Of a DNA stretch of 64,000 nt, positions 10,194-20,013 are shown in pieces. Location: contig NC_054543.1 in assembly GCF_017654505.1 (NCBI RefSeq), positions 22,456,976 to 22,520,975 on the forward strand, in the 5' to 3' direction. Below the pieces are notes generated by a model that was not told where the DNA came from, ran no database searches, and saw nothing but the letters and a program-made list of their open reading frames with translations. How positions within the stretch are numbered: the stretch's first letter is position 1; each line of letters starts with the position of its first letter. This DNA is from Polyodon spathula (Eukaryota > Chordata > Actinopteri > Acipenseriformes > Polyodontidae). The position numbers and the translations under genes were made by a program.

Positions 10194-11138
10194 TTTAAAT
10201 GCTTCCGAACCTGCTCGAGGATCTTTTCTCCGAGTAGACTGGTTCCCTTGTTATTTAAGTGCAGTCCATCCCATCTATACAGATAGTCCTCGTTGTAGAA
10301 TGTGGTCCAATGATCAAGATAGGTGAAGCCTTCCCGTGTGCACCACGTCTTCAGCCATTCGTTTTGATTAATTATTTCCAGCTGTCCATATGGTCCTTTG
10401 CAAGGTGCGGGTAGTATACCAGAAAATACCACAGTTTTGGTTTTCTCTTTTAATTTCCTTCCTAGCTCTCTGAATTTGTTTTGCAGGGATTTTGGTCTGT
10501 CTCTTCCAATGTTGTTTGTACCGATGTGGACGACTACTACCGGGTCGTCTCCTGTTCGTTCTAGGAGCCTGTCCACGTTCTCAGTGATGTGCTTGACCGA
10601 GGCTCCCGGAAGGCAGCACACTGTTGTAGTAAGGGGGTCCAAACTGCGAACTGAACTTGCTGTGTTTCTCAATATGGAGTCCCCAACAATCATGACCTCC
10701 CTTCTTTTTGCTGTCTGGTCACCACTGTCAATAGGGTCCTGGATGTTGTTCCTTTCATTCTCTTGTTGTTGGTTCTGCTCATCACAATTCTGAAGTGACT
10801 CAAATCTGTTGGTTGTTTTGATTTCTGGTGGTTGGTGTTTGACGAAGTTTCTTTTTTTCCCTGCTTCTGCCTACCTGAACCCAGCTGTTCAGGCCTTCTA
10901 TCTCCCTGGTGACTTTCAGTCTGTTAGGGGTGATGCAGACTTCCATGAATTGTGGGTGTGCCAGTTCCTCAAGATCCTGTTGCTGTCTCACTTCTTCCAG
11001 CTCCGTTTCTAGCATACTTACTAGTTTATGCAAATCCTGGATCGCGCGGCACTTTACGCACACTTGGTTTAGCTCCGCTGGGTTTTCTCGGATTTCCCAC
11101 ATCAAGCAGGTATCACAGATTACAGGCTTGAAGACCAT
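10190..11138 (-). pseudogene. CR1 ORF1 with a one-base frameshift (copy B)
   Basis: Same protein as the intact ORF1s at 19066, 53389 and 62786: zinc-binding CxxC pairs, coiled coil, then SGNH esterase. An extra C near 10844 (minus: aaacaccaacc versus aaacacaacc in copy A) splits it into an N-terminal frame from MVFKPV at 11138 and a C-terminal frame carrying GDSILRN, GTNN and DGLHLN. The span is 949 nt instead of 948. The chosen start is the conserved MVFKP methionine just after the variable A-run. The damage is recent, since the rest is almost unchanged. Confidence 0.9.
10193..10199 (-). other. Putative -1 frameshift heptamer TTTAAAC (copy B)
   Basis: On the minus strand ORF1 ends CAT TTA AAC TAG. 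T TTA AAC fits X XXY YYZ, and the -1 frame continues open into ORF2. See the finding on copy A. Confidence 0.6.
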
Positions 11139-11448
11139 GTTGAGGTTTTTTTTCTTCTGCAGCTGTCAGCCTGCTTTCCAACTGCTTCGAAACTGCTCTG
11201 TACTTTTCCACGCCTGTACTTCTCCCACTCGCTGTCGCTTCCACTCGCTGTCGCTGGGAAGACTGCCTCGTTTAACTGCGTTGTTCTGCTGTGCTGTTGG
11301 CTCCTCCCCTCGCCCGTGTCTCAAAACAGCGCTGAATTTGAATCAGCTGCTCCGAGTTTCAGCTTGTTTGTTATCAGAAAAACACACGCGGCTGTTTGAC
11401 TTTGAGCTGCTGCTGTGTTTCCCCAATGTCCTCTGTTTTCTGATTAAA

Positions 11449-12559
11449 CATAGCTGGTGCAACCCATGAAAAAGTTAGTAATGTGTAAAATCAACGTTTA
11501 TATAAATATAAAGGGATGCTCCCGCAGCCCTTTAGAGTTTCAGCTGTGTTAAATTTAATAAGTCAGACATATAAGTCACAGATTGTGCGTATATGATGTA
11601 ATTGCGTAGGCTAAGGCAAAGCGTTAGTGCGCGGGTGTTGTAATAAATCAGTGTGTAGATTAGATAAAACAGGCTGTCGCCATTTCAGGATCATGGAAGG
11701 TAACGTTGCAGGGATCCAAAGCGAGAGTGAGAGGAATACAAGAAGATACGAGGAACAAATAAAATAGAACCGAGTACCAGTCTGCTTCACGATTGTTGTT
11801 ATGAATGGCGGTTCAGTGTACCAAGCACTGCTGAAGAAAACTGAAACACAGAGTATTGAAAAGATTCTAGTCACCCGAGATAACGTGATTGCTAAATAAT
11901 ATAATACTATATAAACTGGGCTATTGATATTTGAACAGTACCTAATGTTTAATTCGACTGAAAAGTAAGAAAATGAATTGCAGCGCAGCTGCTTTCAAAG
12001 TAGTAGACGCCATTAGAGCGAGTGTTTGGTGAGTGGTTGAGTGCTGCGCCATGCAAGATAGAGGAGAGAAACTTGGTAAGTGTTAACAAAGAGTCGATTC
12101 ACATTGCGAGCAGGATTTAGGATCTGCCACACCAGAGACATTCCAGGATCACTGTAACCTGTACCAGAGATATTCCAGGACAACAATAACCCGTATCAAG
12201 ACATGTAACTCTGAGAGTTTTCATGTTTTAAATTGTTTGAAATTGTAAACATTGTAGTGTGTTATTGAAAGAAATGTATAAAACTGAAGTTTAGTTTATT
12301 AGTACAGATAATAGCATCTGCATGTAATCTGTTTTAATTGTTAAATATTTAGCAATAGCAATTTTGTTTTATTGTTTATAACCAAGTCCAAGTATAACAT
12401 TTATTAAGTAAATAAGTAAGTTAAGGTATAATTTTGTAGTAGGGACACCTCCTGGCTTTGTGAGGGTCTGGAAGTACTTGCTAGTTATATATGTGTATTT
12501 CGAGAGCCCTTCTAATCCAGCCTGTGATCTCAATAAATCTAAATAACAATTGTTTAACT
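11449..12559. other. Unassigned flank of the Gypsy element
   Basis: No gene recognised. A short imperfect tandem duplication (accagagacattccaggatc, then accagagatattccaggac) lies at about 12130-12185. An AATAAA at 12532 and the primer-binding-site-like sequence at 12834 suggest that part of 12060-12826 is the 5' LTR of the downstream Gypsy element. No second LTR copy is present to fix the boundaries. Confidence 0.4.
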
Positions 12560-12930
12560 ATCCCACATGCTATTTGCGCGTAATAGGTGGTAGATACATT
12601 AACTATTTTAGTTTTATATTGGTTGGGGTAGTAATTGTTTACAGGCTAGGCCCTGAACAAAAGCTTCATATACTAGGGGAGGTATAGAGGACCATAGGGA
12701 GTGAAAGTAGTGTTGGGAGCAGGGACCCAGATCCTTTTGCTTCTTAACCTAGTCGGAGTTGTGGTAGTTGCAGCATATTGCATACATTCCATCCCTACAA
12801 ACGTAATGGCACTATATTCCAGTTACATAGTTTTGGCGTCACAAGCAGGATCTTAACTGAGAAACTAATTGTTATTACCATTAACGCTGTAGATTGCTTA
12901 ATTGCTTGGTGCCAGTTCTGATTGAGCTCC

Positions 12931-13990
12931 ATGATGTTGGAATTAGAAGAACTGAAGACACAGTTTAAAGCACTGCAGGCAAGACTTACGGAGCAGGCAG
13001 GGTTTTTGCAGCAAGCACGAACGGAGCAACAAGAGGTTTTGTCATTGGCAAAAGACCATGATTGAGGTACAGGCAGCCACTGCGCAGAAGCCCCCTGTAA
13101 TCTATGTCCTGAGAGAAAAGAAAATTACCAACATCAGTGGATGCCTGAACAAACTAGGGGAGCTGGACATCGAAGAATGGATAGAATCTGCTAGATCAGC
13201 ACTCAAAGTTTTGAAGGTGCCTGAAGAAGACAAAGTTGACTTTATCAAGGTACATGCTAAAGGAAAGCATTATACACGGTGAAGTTTATGCCGAAAGAAA
13301 AGGTGAATGACCCAGAGGAAGTTTTCAATGCATTGCTCGATGCATATGGCGACAAGGCACCGATTGGCACAAGGCTGAAGGAGTTTTATGAGATGAAGCA
13401 GGCTGCTAGTGAAACTATTCGGTCATTTGAGTATAGTCTTCAAGACAAAGTAAGCCAAGTTCAAGAAAAGAGCACCAGGAAGAGTCCTTGATGCAGACCA
13501 CATGCTGAAAAATTTGTGACAGGGTTACAGGATGATTTCCTCCAAAAAGAAATGAAGAGGAAATTTAAAGAAAAACTAGATTTGACATTCAACAATTTGT
13601 TATAGGAGGCTATTGCTTTGTCTGAAGAGGAGGAGACCCCAGGGCAAGATGCCCCAAAAAGTAGCAATCAAAGTAGAGGCGGAGGTACGGTTCACACCAC
13701 AACTGTTGAAAAGGCACCCTTATCTGTAGCGTTAGAGAACTTACAGAAAACAGTACAGCAGTTGGCCACACGCCAAGAAGAAATTTACCAGGCTGTGTTT
13801 GCTGCAATCAAGACGAACTGAACCCCACTGAAAGACAGTCAGGGGAGATACATTTGTTATACATGCTCAGAGCCTGGTCATGTGAGTAGGAAATGCCCCC
13901 AGAAGAGAAGGGCTAGTCTAGGAGCGTATGCCAAACAAGTATCCTCAAGTAGAAACTGGTACTTCAGAGGAAGGGCACGTGGACAATTCT
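12931..13990 (+). pseudogene. Gypsy gag: coiled coil, capsid-like region, CCHC knuckle
   Basis: From ATG 12931 the frame encodes a Glu/Gln-rich coiled coil (LEELKTQFKALQARL) that stops at about 13063. The next frames encode a capsid-like region: DIEEWIESARSALKVL, then NDPEEVFNALLDAYGD and ETIRSFEYSLQDKV. Around 13855-13910 is a nucleocapsid zinc knuckle, CYTCSEPGHVSRKC, a perfect CX2CX4HX4C. The protein would form the particle and bind RNA. At least three frame breaks make it non-functional. Confidence 0.75.
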
Positions 13991-14063
13991 AAGAGGGTTC
14001 CGGGTCCATCCATGATAGGGAGCCAGTCAGCAGATTGTTTGACCAGCTTCTGACAATACTAGT

Positions 14064-14330
14064 GTGAGTGGAGGATGGGGCCACAAAGCATTTGGAGATT
14101 GCTGGAAGATTGAAGTGCCTATTGCAGGTGTGAAGACTAAATGTTTGCTAGACACAGGCTCAGAAGTCACTACAATTACAGAGTCTTATTTCAGGAAGTA
14201 TTTTTTGGATGAAGAGTCATTGTTGAGCACCAACTGGGTGTGTCTGACTGTGGCCAATGGATTAAACATTAGAATATCGGGTTGCCTTGAAGCTGATATT
14301 GAGTGTGCTGGAAAGGTTTAGAATGGAAAA
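14064..14330 (+). pseudogene. Gypsy aspartic protease
   Basis: An 85-codon open stretch encodes IAGVKTKCLLDTGSEVTTIT, with the catalytic DTG motif and the hydrophobic strand expected before it. Retroviral-type proteases are about 100-130 aa and work as dimers, so this is close to the whole domain. A stop follows at 14321, and the expected flap and C-terminal sequence continue in another frame. It lies between the gag knuckle and the RT, as in Gypsy elements. Confidence 0.7.
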
Positions 14331-14934
14331 TGTGTTTTTTGTGTTGAAAAACATCCTACCTACAACAGAAGTAATAGGAGTGCCGAGAATTATTGGAATG
14401 AACGAGATTGGGGACCTGTGAGAGACATTGCTTCTGAGTGGAGATGCTGCAAGGATGGGCCGACACAATCCGTCTAAGGAAAGCATCATGCTGCAGAGGG
14501 TGTTCGTCCAATTAGATAACCAGGAATGCTACCCAAACACCAAAGGAAGAGTAGGGTATGTGAAGATCGCAAGTAAACATGCAGTTCTCATACCGCCGAT
14601 GAGTGAGAAGGGTATGGGTGATCATTGCCAAATATGGTAAGAGATGGAATCCCAGACTTAGTGGGGCCCACTGCCAGTCCCAGCTTGCCCAGTGGACTCT
14701 GGATAGCCAATGTTCTTGCTCAGCCTGAAAACAGAAGAGTGCTTGTGAGAGTGATGAACTCTAGTCAAAATCCAGTCCTGTAGTGAGTGAGTGAGAGTAG
14801 TTGAAGTACACAGGCCTAAGCAAGTGGTTCTTAAAGAGCTGGTTGTTTTTGAAGAATGAGGAAATGTCTTCCACATCTAAAAGACGGAGCACAGTGAAGT
14901 TCTTGCTATAGAGGAAGAATAAATTCAAGAAATG

Positions 14935-16290
14935 CCATGTCCAGTGCATGTGGATGTTGAAGGATTGACACATCAACAGATGAGAGAACTGAGAGCTTTG
15001 CTGATAAAGCATAAAGAGGTTTTCTCGAAAGATCAAGATTTTGGTCACACAATCACGGTGACTCACTGAATTCCGACGAGGGCTGCAGATCCCATAAGAC
15101 AGAAGCACAGAAGAGTCCCACCACAGGTGTTCCAAGAGTTTAAGCGGCATATACAGGATCTAGTGTCGTGGGGCATGCTGAAAGAAAGCCACAGCCCATG
15201 GGCTGGGCCAGCTGTTGTTGTTTAGAAGGATAGAGGGATGTGCTTCTGTTGTGACTATAGGAAGTTGAATCAGGCCACATGTAAGGACGCCTGTCCGCTA
15301 CCAAGATTGGAAGAGTCGCTGGATGCTTTGGGAAATGCAAAACTGTTGATCTGACGTCTGGCTACTTCCAGGTGGAGTTGCACGAAGATGACCTTGAGAA
15401 AACAGCAGTTACTACCCAATTTTGGACTGTATGAGTGGACACGGATACACTTTAACTCGCTTGCTACTTTCCAATGCCTAATGGAAAGCGTACTTGGAGA
15501 TTTCATCTTTGAGGCGTTGATCATCTATCTAGATGATAACACTGTGTTCGCTACAGATTTTGAGAGCCATCTAGAGAAGCTGCATTTAGTTTTTACCCAA
15601 TTAAAACAGCATGGGCTGAAGTTGAAGCCTTGTAAGTGTTTCAAGTTGAAGGCTGAAGTCAAGTTTTTGAGTGTGAGGTGTAAGAGTGGATGAAGACAAG
15701 ACCAGAGTCCTTGTAGAGTGGCCTGTTCCACTAAACCCCAGAGAGGTTAGACAAGTGCTTGGTTTTATGAGTTATTATCGACGATATGTCCATGAGTTCG
15801 CTCACCTGGCTCGTCTATGACACCGGCTGATTGGGAAGCCGGGTAAGAACAAGAAAAGGAAGCCAGCTGTACCATTCGTTTGAAATGAGATGTGTCTAAG
15901 TGCCTTTGATCAACTGAAGGAATGTTTGCTAGTGGCACCAGTCCTGGCATTTCCTGACTTTAGTGTCACCTTTATAGTAACTACTGATCCGAGTCTCCGC
16001 GGATTGGGAGCTGTACTCAGCCAAAAGTAAGGGGGAGTTGAGCATGCCATCTGGGATCCAAGAAGAATGATGGGAACTACATTGCGTTCAAGTTGGAGTT
16101 GTTGGCTCTTAAGTGGGCCATTACAGAAAAATTCGAAGAATATCTTCTGTACTCCCATTTTACTGTGGTGATGGATCACAACCCCCTGAGATACTTGGGA
16201 GCTGTAGAACAAAGGTGGGTTGCCTAACTCGCTGAGTTTAACTTTCAAGTGAGCTTCAAGAGGCCGAGAGAACACCAATGGTGATTTCCA
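14935..16290 (+). pseudogene. Gypsy reverse transcriptase and RNase H
   Basis: Several frames together encode the RT: LRALLIKHKEVFSKD, then VPPQVFQEFKRHIQDLV, a DYRKLNQAT block, GYFQVELHEDDLEKTA (motif A region), and IIYLDDN at about 15523-15545 containing the catalytic YLDD. HGLKLKPCKCFKL and the thumb-side FLSV follow. RNase H-like sequence is visible from about 15940 (FIVTTDPSLRGLGAVLSQ) to 16250. Numerous stops and single-base shifts break it up, so no enzyme could be made. Confidence 0.75.
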
Positions 16291-16589
16291 TGGCTGCCTT
16301 CAGAAGAAGAACCAGAATGTGAAGACAGTGAAAAGGACTTCTTGATGATCAGAGAGGCAGGAGTAAAAGCCTGCCTATGGCCTCAAGTTAAGTCAGAAAG
16401 TGAGTGGGCAGGACAATGGTTAACACAAGCTGAAATATGAGGAAGAATAGCAGGATATTCTTTGGAGGAGATTAGGGGATTGCAACTAGAAGATGCAACT
16501 GTAGGATCAATCTTAACTGCAGTCTAGAATAATGTAAGACCTGAACGAAATAGACTGGGTACAAAGGGGCCACAGTATAGGAAACTGGT

Positions 16590-17983
16590 GGCTCAGTGTG
16601 AAAGGCTTCAGTTGAAGAAGGGGGTGCTTTTCAGAGTTACTATATGTGATCCAAGAGATGGAGAAGAAATATGGCAACTGATATTGCCAGGACTCTTGTA
16701 TTCCCAAGTGTATGAAGCAAAGTACAATCATGGTGGTCACTTTGGGGAGAGAGGCATGCTAGAAGCAGTGTGGCGTGAGTACTACTGGCCCACCATGGCT
16801 AAAGATATCCAAACTTGGATTAAACTTTAGCCAAAGATGTTTTCCCAAGGATAAGAGCTCCAATGACATGTACCAATGTAACCACACCATTGGAAGTGTT
16901 GATAATGGACTACACACTGTTAGAGAGGTCATCAGATGGCTATGAGAATGTATTAGTGTTGACTGATATGTTCACCAGGTTTACTATAGAAGTACCGACC
17001 AAGAACCAGACAATTCATACCACTGCTAAGATGCTGACAAACACTGGTTTGTGTGCTATGGCTGCCCATCTCGGTTGCATTCAGACCAAGGAAGAAGCTT
17101 TGAGGCCAACGTAATTTTAGATTACCAAAAGTAGAGCGACCGCTTACCATCCACAGGGGAACACTAACTGTGAGAGATTTAACCGGACAATGCATGACAT
17201 GTTGCGGACATTGCCACCAGAGAAAAGAGCTTGGAGAGACCATCTTCCTGAGTTAGTGCTGATGTATAATGGTTGTGTACACTCCTCAACTGGTTATGTG
17301 TCATTTTACTTGATGTTTGGGAGGGATCCGAGGTTTCCACGTGTCGAGAAATGCTCAGAGAAAGATGACGACAACTGGATGACTGGGTTCGGAGCTATCA
17401 TGAGCGGTTGAAGGAAGTCAATGATATTGCCCAGAGGACAGCGCAAGATGTAGCAAAGTCATGCAAGAGGACTTCTGACCGGAAGTCGTGGGGTGCGTTT
17501 GTCAGACCAGGTGACCATATACTTTTGAGATATCACAAGCCCCGAGGTAGAAATAAAATACAGGATAGATGGGAAGCTGACCCATATGTAGTTGTGGCTC
17601 AGGCAAACCCTGATTTACCCATTTTAACTGTACTCCCAGAGAAAGGGGTTCCCAATAAGGTGGTGCATAGAGAACAGCTTAAACATTGTACTTTTAGCTC
17701 ACCTAAAGACAGTATCAGTAATGCTAGGAGATTACCCTTTAGCCAGCCGGTATGTAGAATCCCTCAGGGTGACATTATTTTAGGGTCCCAGCTCACTGAT
17801 AGGATAGACGAGGGGTTAGTAGGTGAGGAAGTTCAGGAAGTGCCTTGGGAACTAGAGGAAGAATTAGTTGAATCTCAGGACGATCCACCAGAAGATGAGC
17901 CACAAGTAATTGGGTCCTCACAACGAGAAAATAGGGGTGACCTGAGAAGGTTAAGAGAGGATTGTTTTAGATGTTATCGTTGA
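16590..17983 (+). pseudogene. Gypsy integrase and C-terminal tail
   Basis: Pieces in order: a zinc-binding region (KYNHGGHFGERGMLEAVW to YYWPTMAKDI), the core with LIMDYTLLERSSDGYENVLV (first Asp) and [20 protein letters not shown] (third catalytic Glu in the CERFNRT block), then [20 protein letters not shown]. The final 191-codon ORF (17408-17983) includes GDHILLRYHKPRGRNKIQDRWEADPYVV, which is the integrase C-terminal SH3-like region, and an acidic tail. The middle of the core is damaged near 17100. The 3' third is the best preserved part of the element. Confidence 0.8.
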
Positions 17984-18141
17984 AAAAAAATGGTAAAAAT
18001 GTGAACCAGTAATTGTTCCCTTTCAATTTGAGGATGGCCACCAAAACGTTATTACGGGATATATGCCTGCCTATTGGTAGCTGTCACTGAGCTCTTTCTA
18101 TCAAAGGCAAATAGGCCCCCTCCCCTTGGTGACCCCCTCGG

Positions 18142-18352
18142 TCCTGACGTTAGAAAAGTGTGTAGCAAAGGAGAAGCCATACTAATGGGGGATTTCAACT
18201 TCCCCCAAATAAAATGGGAAAACCTGATGGGTAGCACGAAGGATGAAATAGTAATGGTGGAAATGACAAATGACTGCTTCCTAACACAATTTGTCAAGGC
18301 ACGGACTAAAGCGGAGGCATGCCTTGATTTAGTCTTTTCAAATAACGAAGAT
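18142..18352 (+). pseudogene. CR1 ORF2 fragment: 5' part of an older CR1 (element O)
   Basis: Encodes the APE segment VCSKGEAILMGDFNFPQIKWEN through DLVFSNNED, with several substitutions relative to copy A. It stops at aataacgaagata, just before the point at which the tandem CR1 units at 22944 and 25214 begin (actaaaacagaggtc). The simplest reading is that this and 22944-25213 are the two halves of one 5'-truncated CR1 split by the insertion of copy A. The linker 18353-18420 is unassigned. Confidence 0.85.
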
Positions 18353-18420
18353 ATATATCTATCGCTGCGAGTCGCTCACCCTCTTCATGTCCGCACCTTC
18401 AGTTCTCAGGTTTACCGAAG

Positions 18421-19009
18421 CAGAAAGGAGAAATTGCATCTTGAATTGCTTTAATCAGAAAACAGAGGACATTGGGGAAACACAGCAGCAGCTCAAAGTC
18501 AAACAGCCGCGTGTGTTTTTCTGATAACAAACAAGCTGAAACTCGGAGCAGCTGATTCAAATTCAGCGCTGTTTTGAGACACGGGCGAGGGGAGGAGCCA
18601 ACAGCACAGCAGAACAACGCAGTTAAACGAGGCAGTCTTCCCAGCGACAGCGAGTGGAAGCGACAGCGAGTGGGAGAAGTACAGGCGTGGAAAAGTACAG
18701 AGCAGTTTCGAAGCAGAAAGGAGAAATTGCATCTTGAATTGCTTTAATCAGAAAACAGAGGACATTGGGGAAACACAGCAGCAGCTCAAAGTCAAACAGC
18801 CGCGTGTGTTTTTCTGATAACAAACAAGCTGAAACTCGGAGCAGCTGATTCAAATTCAGCGCCGTTTTGAGACACGGGCGAGGGGAGGAGCCAACAGCAC
18901 AGAACAACGCAGTTAAACGAGGCAGTCTTCCAGCGACAGCGAGTGGAAGCGACAGCGAGTGGGAGAAGTACAGGCGTGGAAAAGTACAGAGCAGTTTCGA
19001 AGCAGTTGG
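18421..19009 (+). repeat. Tandem 5' UTR monomers of CR1 copy A
   Basis: cagaaaggagaaattgcatc starts at 18421 and again at 18714 (period 293 bp); agtcttcc starts at 18634 and 18924 (period 290 bp). Each monomer contains paired agcgacagcgagtgg words. Comparable monomers occur at 52992/53263 (271 bp) and 62361/62638 (277 bp). By analogy with monomer-type promoters of some mammalian L1s, they may carry the internal promoter; that is inference. Confidence 0.85.
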
Positions 19010-19065
19010 AAAGCAGGCTGACAGCTGCAGAAGAAACTAAACTTCAAAAAAAAAAAAACCTCAAC

Positions 19066-20013
19066 ATGGTCTTCAAGCCTGTAATCTGTGACACCTGCTT
19101 GATGTGGGAAATCCGAGAAAACCCAGCGGAGCTAAACCAAGTGTGCGTAAAGTGCCGCGCGATCCAGGATTTGCATAAACTAGTAGGTATGCTAGAAATG
19201 GAGCTGGAAGAAGTGAGACAGCAACAGGATCTTGAGGAACTGGCACACCCACAATTCATGGAAGTCTGCATCACCCCTAACAGACTGAAAGCCACCAGGG
19301 AGATAGAAGGTCAGAACAGCTGGGTTCAGGTAGGCAGAAGCAGGGAAAAAAAGAAACTTCGTCAAACACAACCACCAGAAATCAAAACAACCAACAAATT
19401 TGAGTCACTTCAGAATTTTGATGAGCAGAACCAACAACAAGAGAATGAAAGGAACAACATCCAGGACCCTATTGACAGTGGTGACCAGACAGCAAAAAGA
19501 AGGGAGGTCATGATTGTTGGGGACTCCATATTGAGAAACACAGCAAGTTCAGTTCGCAGTTTGGACCCCCTTACTACAACAGTGTGCTGCCTTCCGGGAG
19601 CCTCGGTCAAGCACATCACTGAGAACGTGGACAGGCTCCTAGAACGAACAGGAGACGACCCGGTAGTAGTCGTCCACATCGGTACAAACAACATTGGAAG
19701 AGACAGACCAAAATCCCTGCAAAACAAATTCAGAGAGCTAGGAAGGAAATTAAAAGAGAAAACCAAAACTGTGGTATTTTCTGGTATACTACCCGCACCT
19801 TGCAAAGGACCATATGGACAGCTGGAAATAATTAATCAAAACGAATGGCTGAAGACGTGGTGCACACGGGAAGGCTTCACCTATCTTGATCATTGGACCA
19901 CATTCTACAACGAGGACTATCTGTATAGACGGGATGGACTGCATTTAAATAACAAGGGAACTAGTCTACTCGGAGAAAAGATCCTCGAGCAGGTTCGGAA
20001 GCATTTAAACTAG
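19066..20013 (+). CDS. CR1 ORF1: zinc-binding coiled-coil SGNH esterase (copy A)
   Basis: A 315-aa protein expected to bind element RNA and form the retrotransposition particle. Visible parts: Cys 8/11 and 27/30 (two CxxC pairs, zinc-binding), a Leu/Glu/Gln-rich coiled coil at about 31-60, a basic linker near 90-100, and an SGNH hydrolase domain from about 148. The latter has GDSILRN (Ser 154), GTNN (Asn 208) and DGLHLN (Asp 290, His 293). ORF1 esterase domains are known in the CR1 clade. The reading frame is open further upstream, but the A-run just before MVFKPV differs in length between copies, so the conserved Met at 19066 is the likely start. The ORF ends CAT TTA AAC TAG. Confidence 0.93.
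   Translation: MVFKPVICDTCLMWEIRENPAELNQVCVKCRAIQDLHKLVGMLEMELEEVRQQQDLEELAHPQFMEVCITPNRLKATREIEGQNSWVQVGRSREKKKLRQTQPPEIKTTNKFESLQNFDEQNQQQENERNNIQDPIDSGDQTAKRREVMIVGDSILRNTASSVRSLDPLTTTVCCLPGASVKHITENVDRLLERTGDDPVVVVHIGTNNIGRDRPKSLQNKFRELGRKLKEKTKTVVFSGILPAPCKGPYGQLEIINQNEWLKTWCTREGFTYLDHWTTFYNEDYLYRRDGLHLNNKGTSLLGEKILEQVRKHLN
20004..20010 (+). other. Putative -1 ribosomal frameshift site T TTA AAC
   Basis: The last ORF1 codons are CAT TTA AAC TAG, giving the heptamer TTTAAAC in the correct phase for tandem -1 slippage (TTA AAC to TTT AAA). The -1 frame is open from 19965 through ORF2 to 22856 and contains no ATG before 20499. I see no strong hairpin directly downstream; a G-rich run follows at 20016-20028. 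Function is inferred. Confidence 0.6.

Larger units (their letters stand above)
7274..11448 (-). mobile_element. CR1 LINE copy B, nearly full length
   Basis: Read on the minus strand: part of one 5' UTR monomer (11448-11139), ORF1 (11138-10190), ORF2 (to 7347), a 3' UTR with a CAAACGAG...CTCGTTTG stem-loop, and an end of repeated ATGTTCTT-like units. It is almost identical to copies A, C and D. Compared with C and D, the outer 5' monomer is missing, so it is slightly 5'-truncated. ORF2 is intact but ORF1 has a one-base insertion. An ORF1 esterase plus an APE-RT ORF2 is the known layout of the CR1 clade. Confidence 0.95.
12560..18141 (+). mobile_element. Decayed Ty3/Gypsy LTR retrotransposon
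   Basis: In order on the plus strand: a primer-binding-site-like TGGCGTCACAAGCAGGAT (12834-12851), gag with a CCHC knuckle, aspartic protease, reverse transcriptase, RNase H, integrase, and an acidic C-terminal tail. RT-RH before integrase is the Ty3/Gypsy order. Many frameshifts and stops are spread through all genes. The 3' LTR is not visible, because the sequence is cut at about 18141 by a CR1 fragment. It belongs to a different subfamily from the pol fragment at 2440-3712. Both outer limits are approximate. Confidence 0.8.

Noticed and set aside
18399..18907. Repeated antisense ORFs (about 70-94 codons, Leu/Ser/Cys-rich) in the CR1 5' UTR monomers, also at 53000-53370 and 62307-62621
   Set aside because: They recur only because the monomers are copied; the composition is that of a reverse-strand shadow, and monomer-length differences break the frames.
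18943..19065. Upstream in-frame extension of CR1 ORF1 into the 5' UTR
   Set aside because: The A-run before MVFKPV varies in length between copies and changes the frame, so the extension is not conserved.
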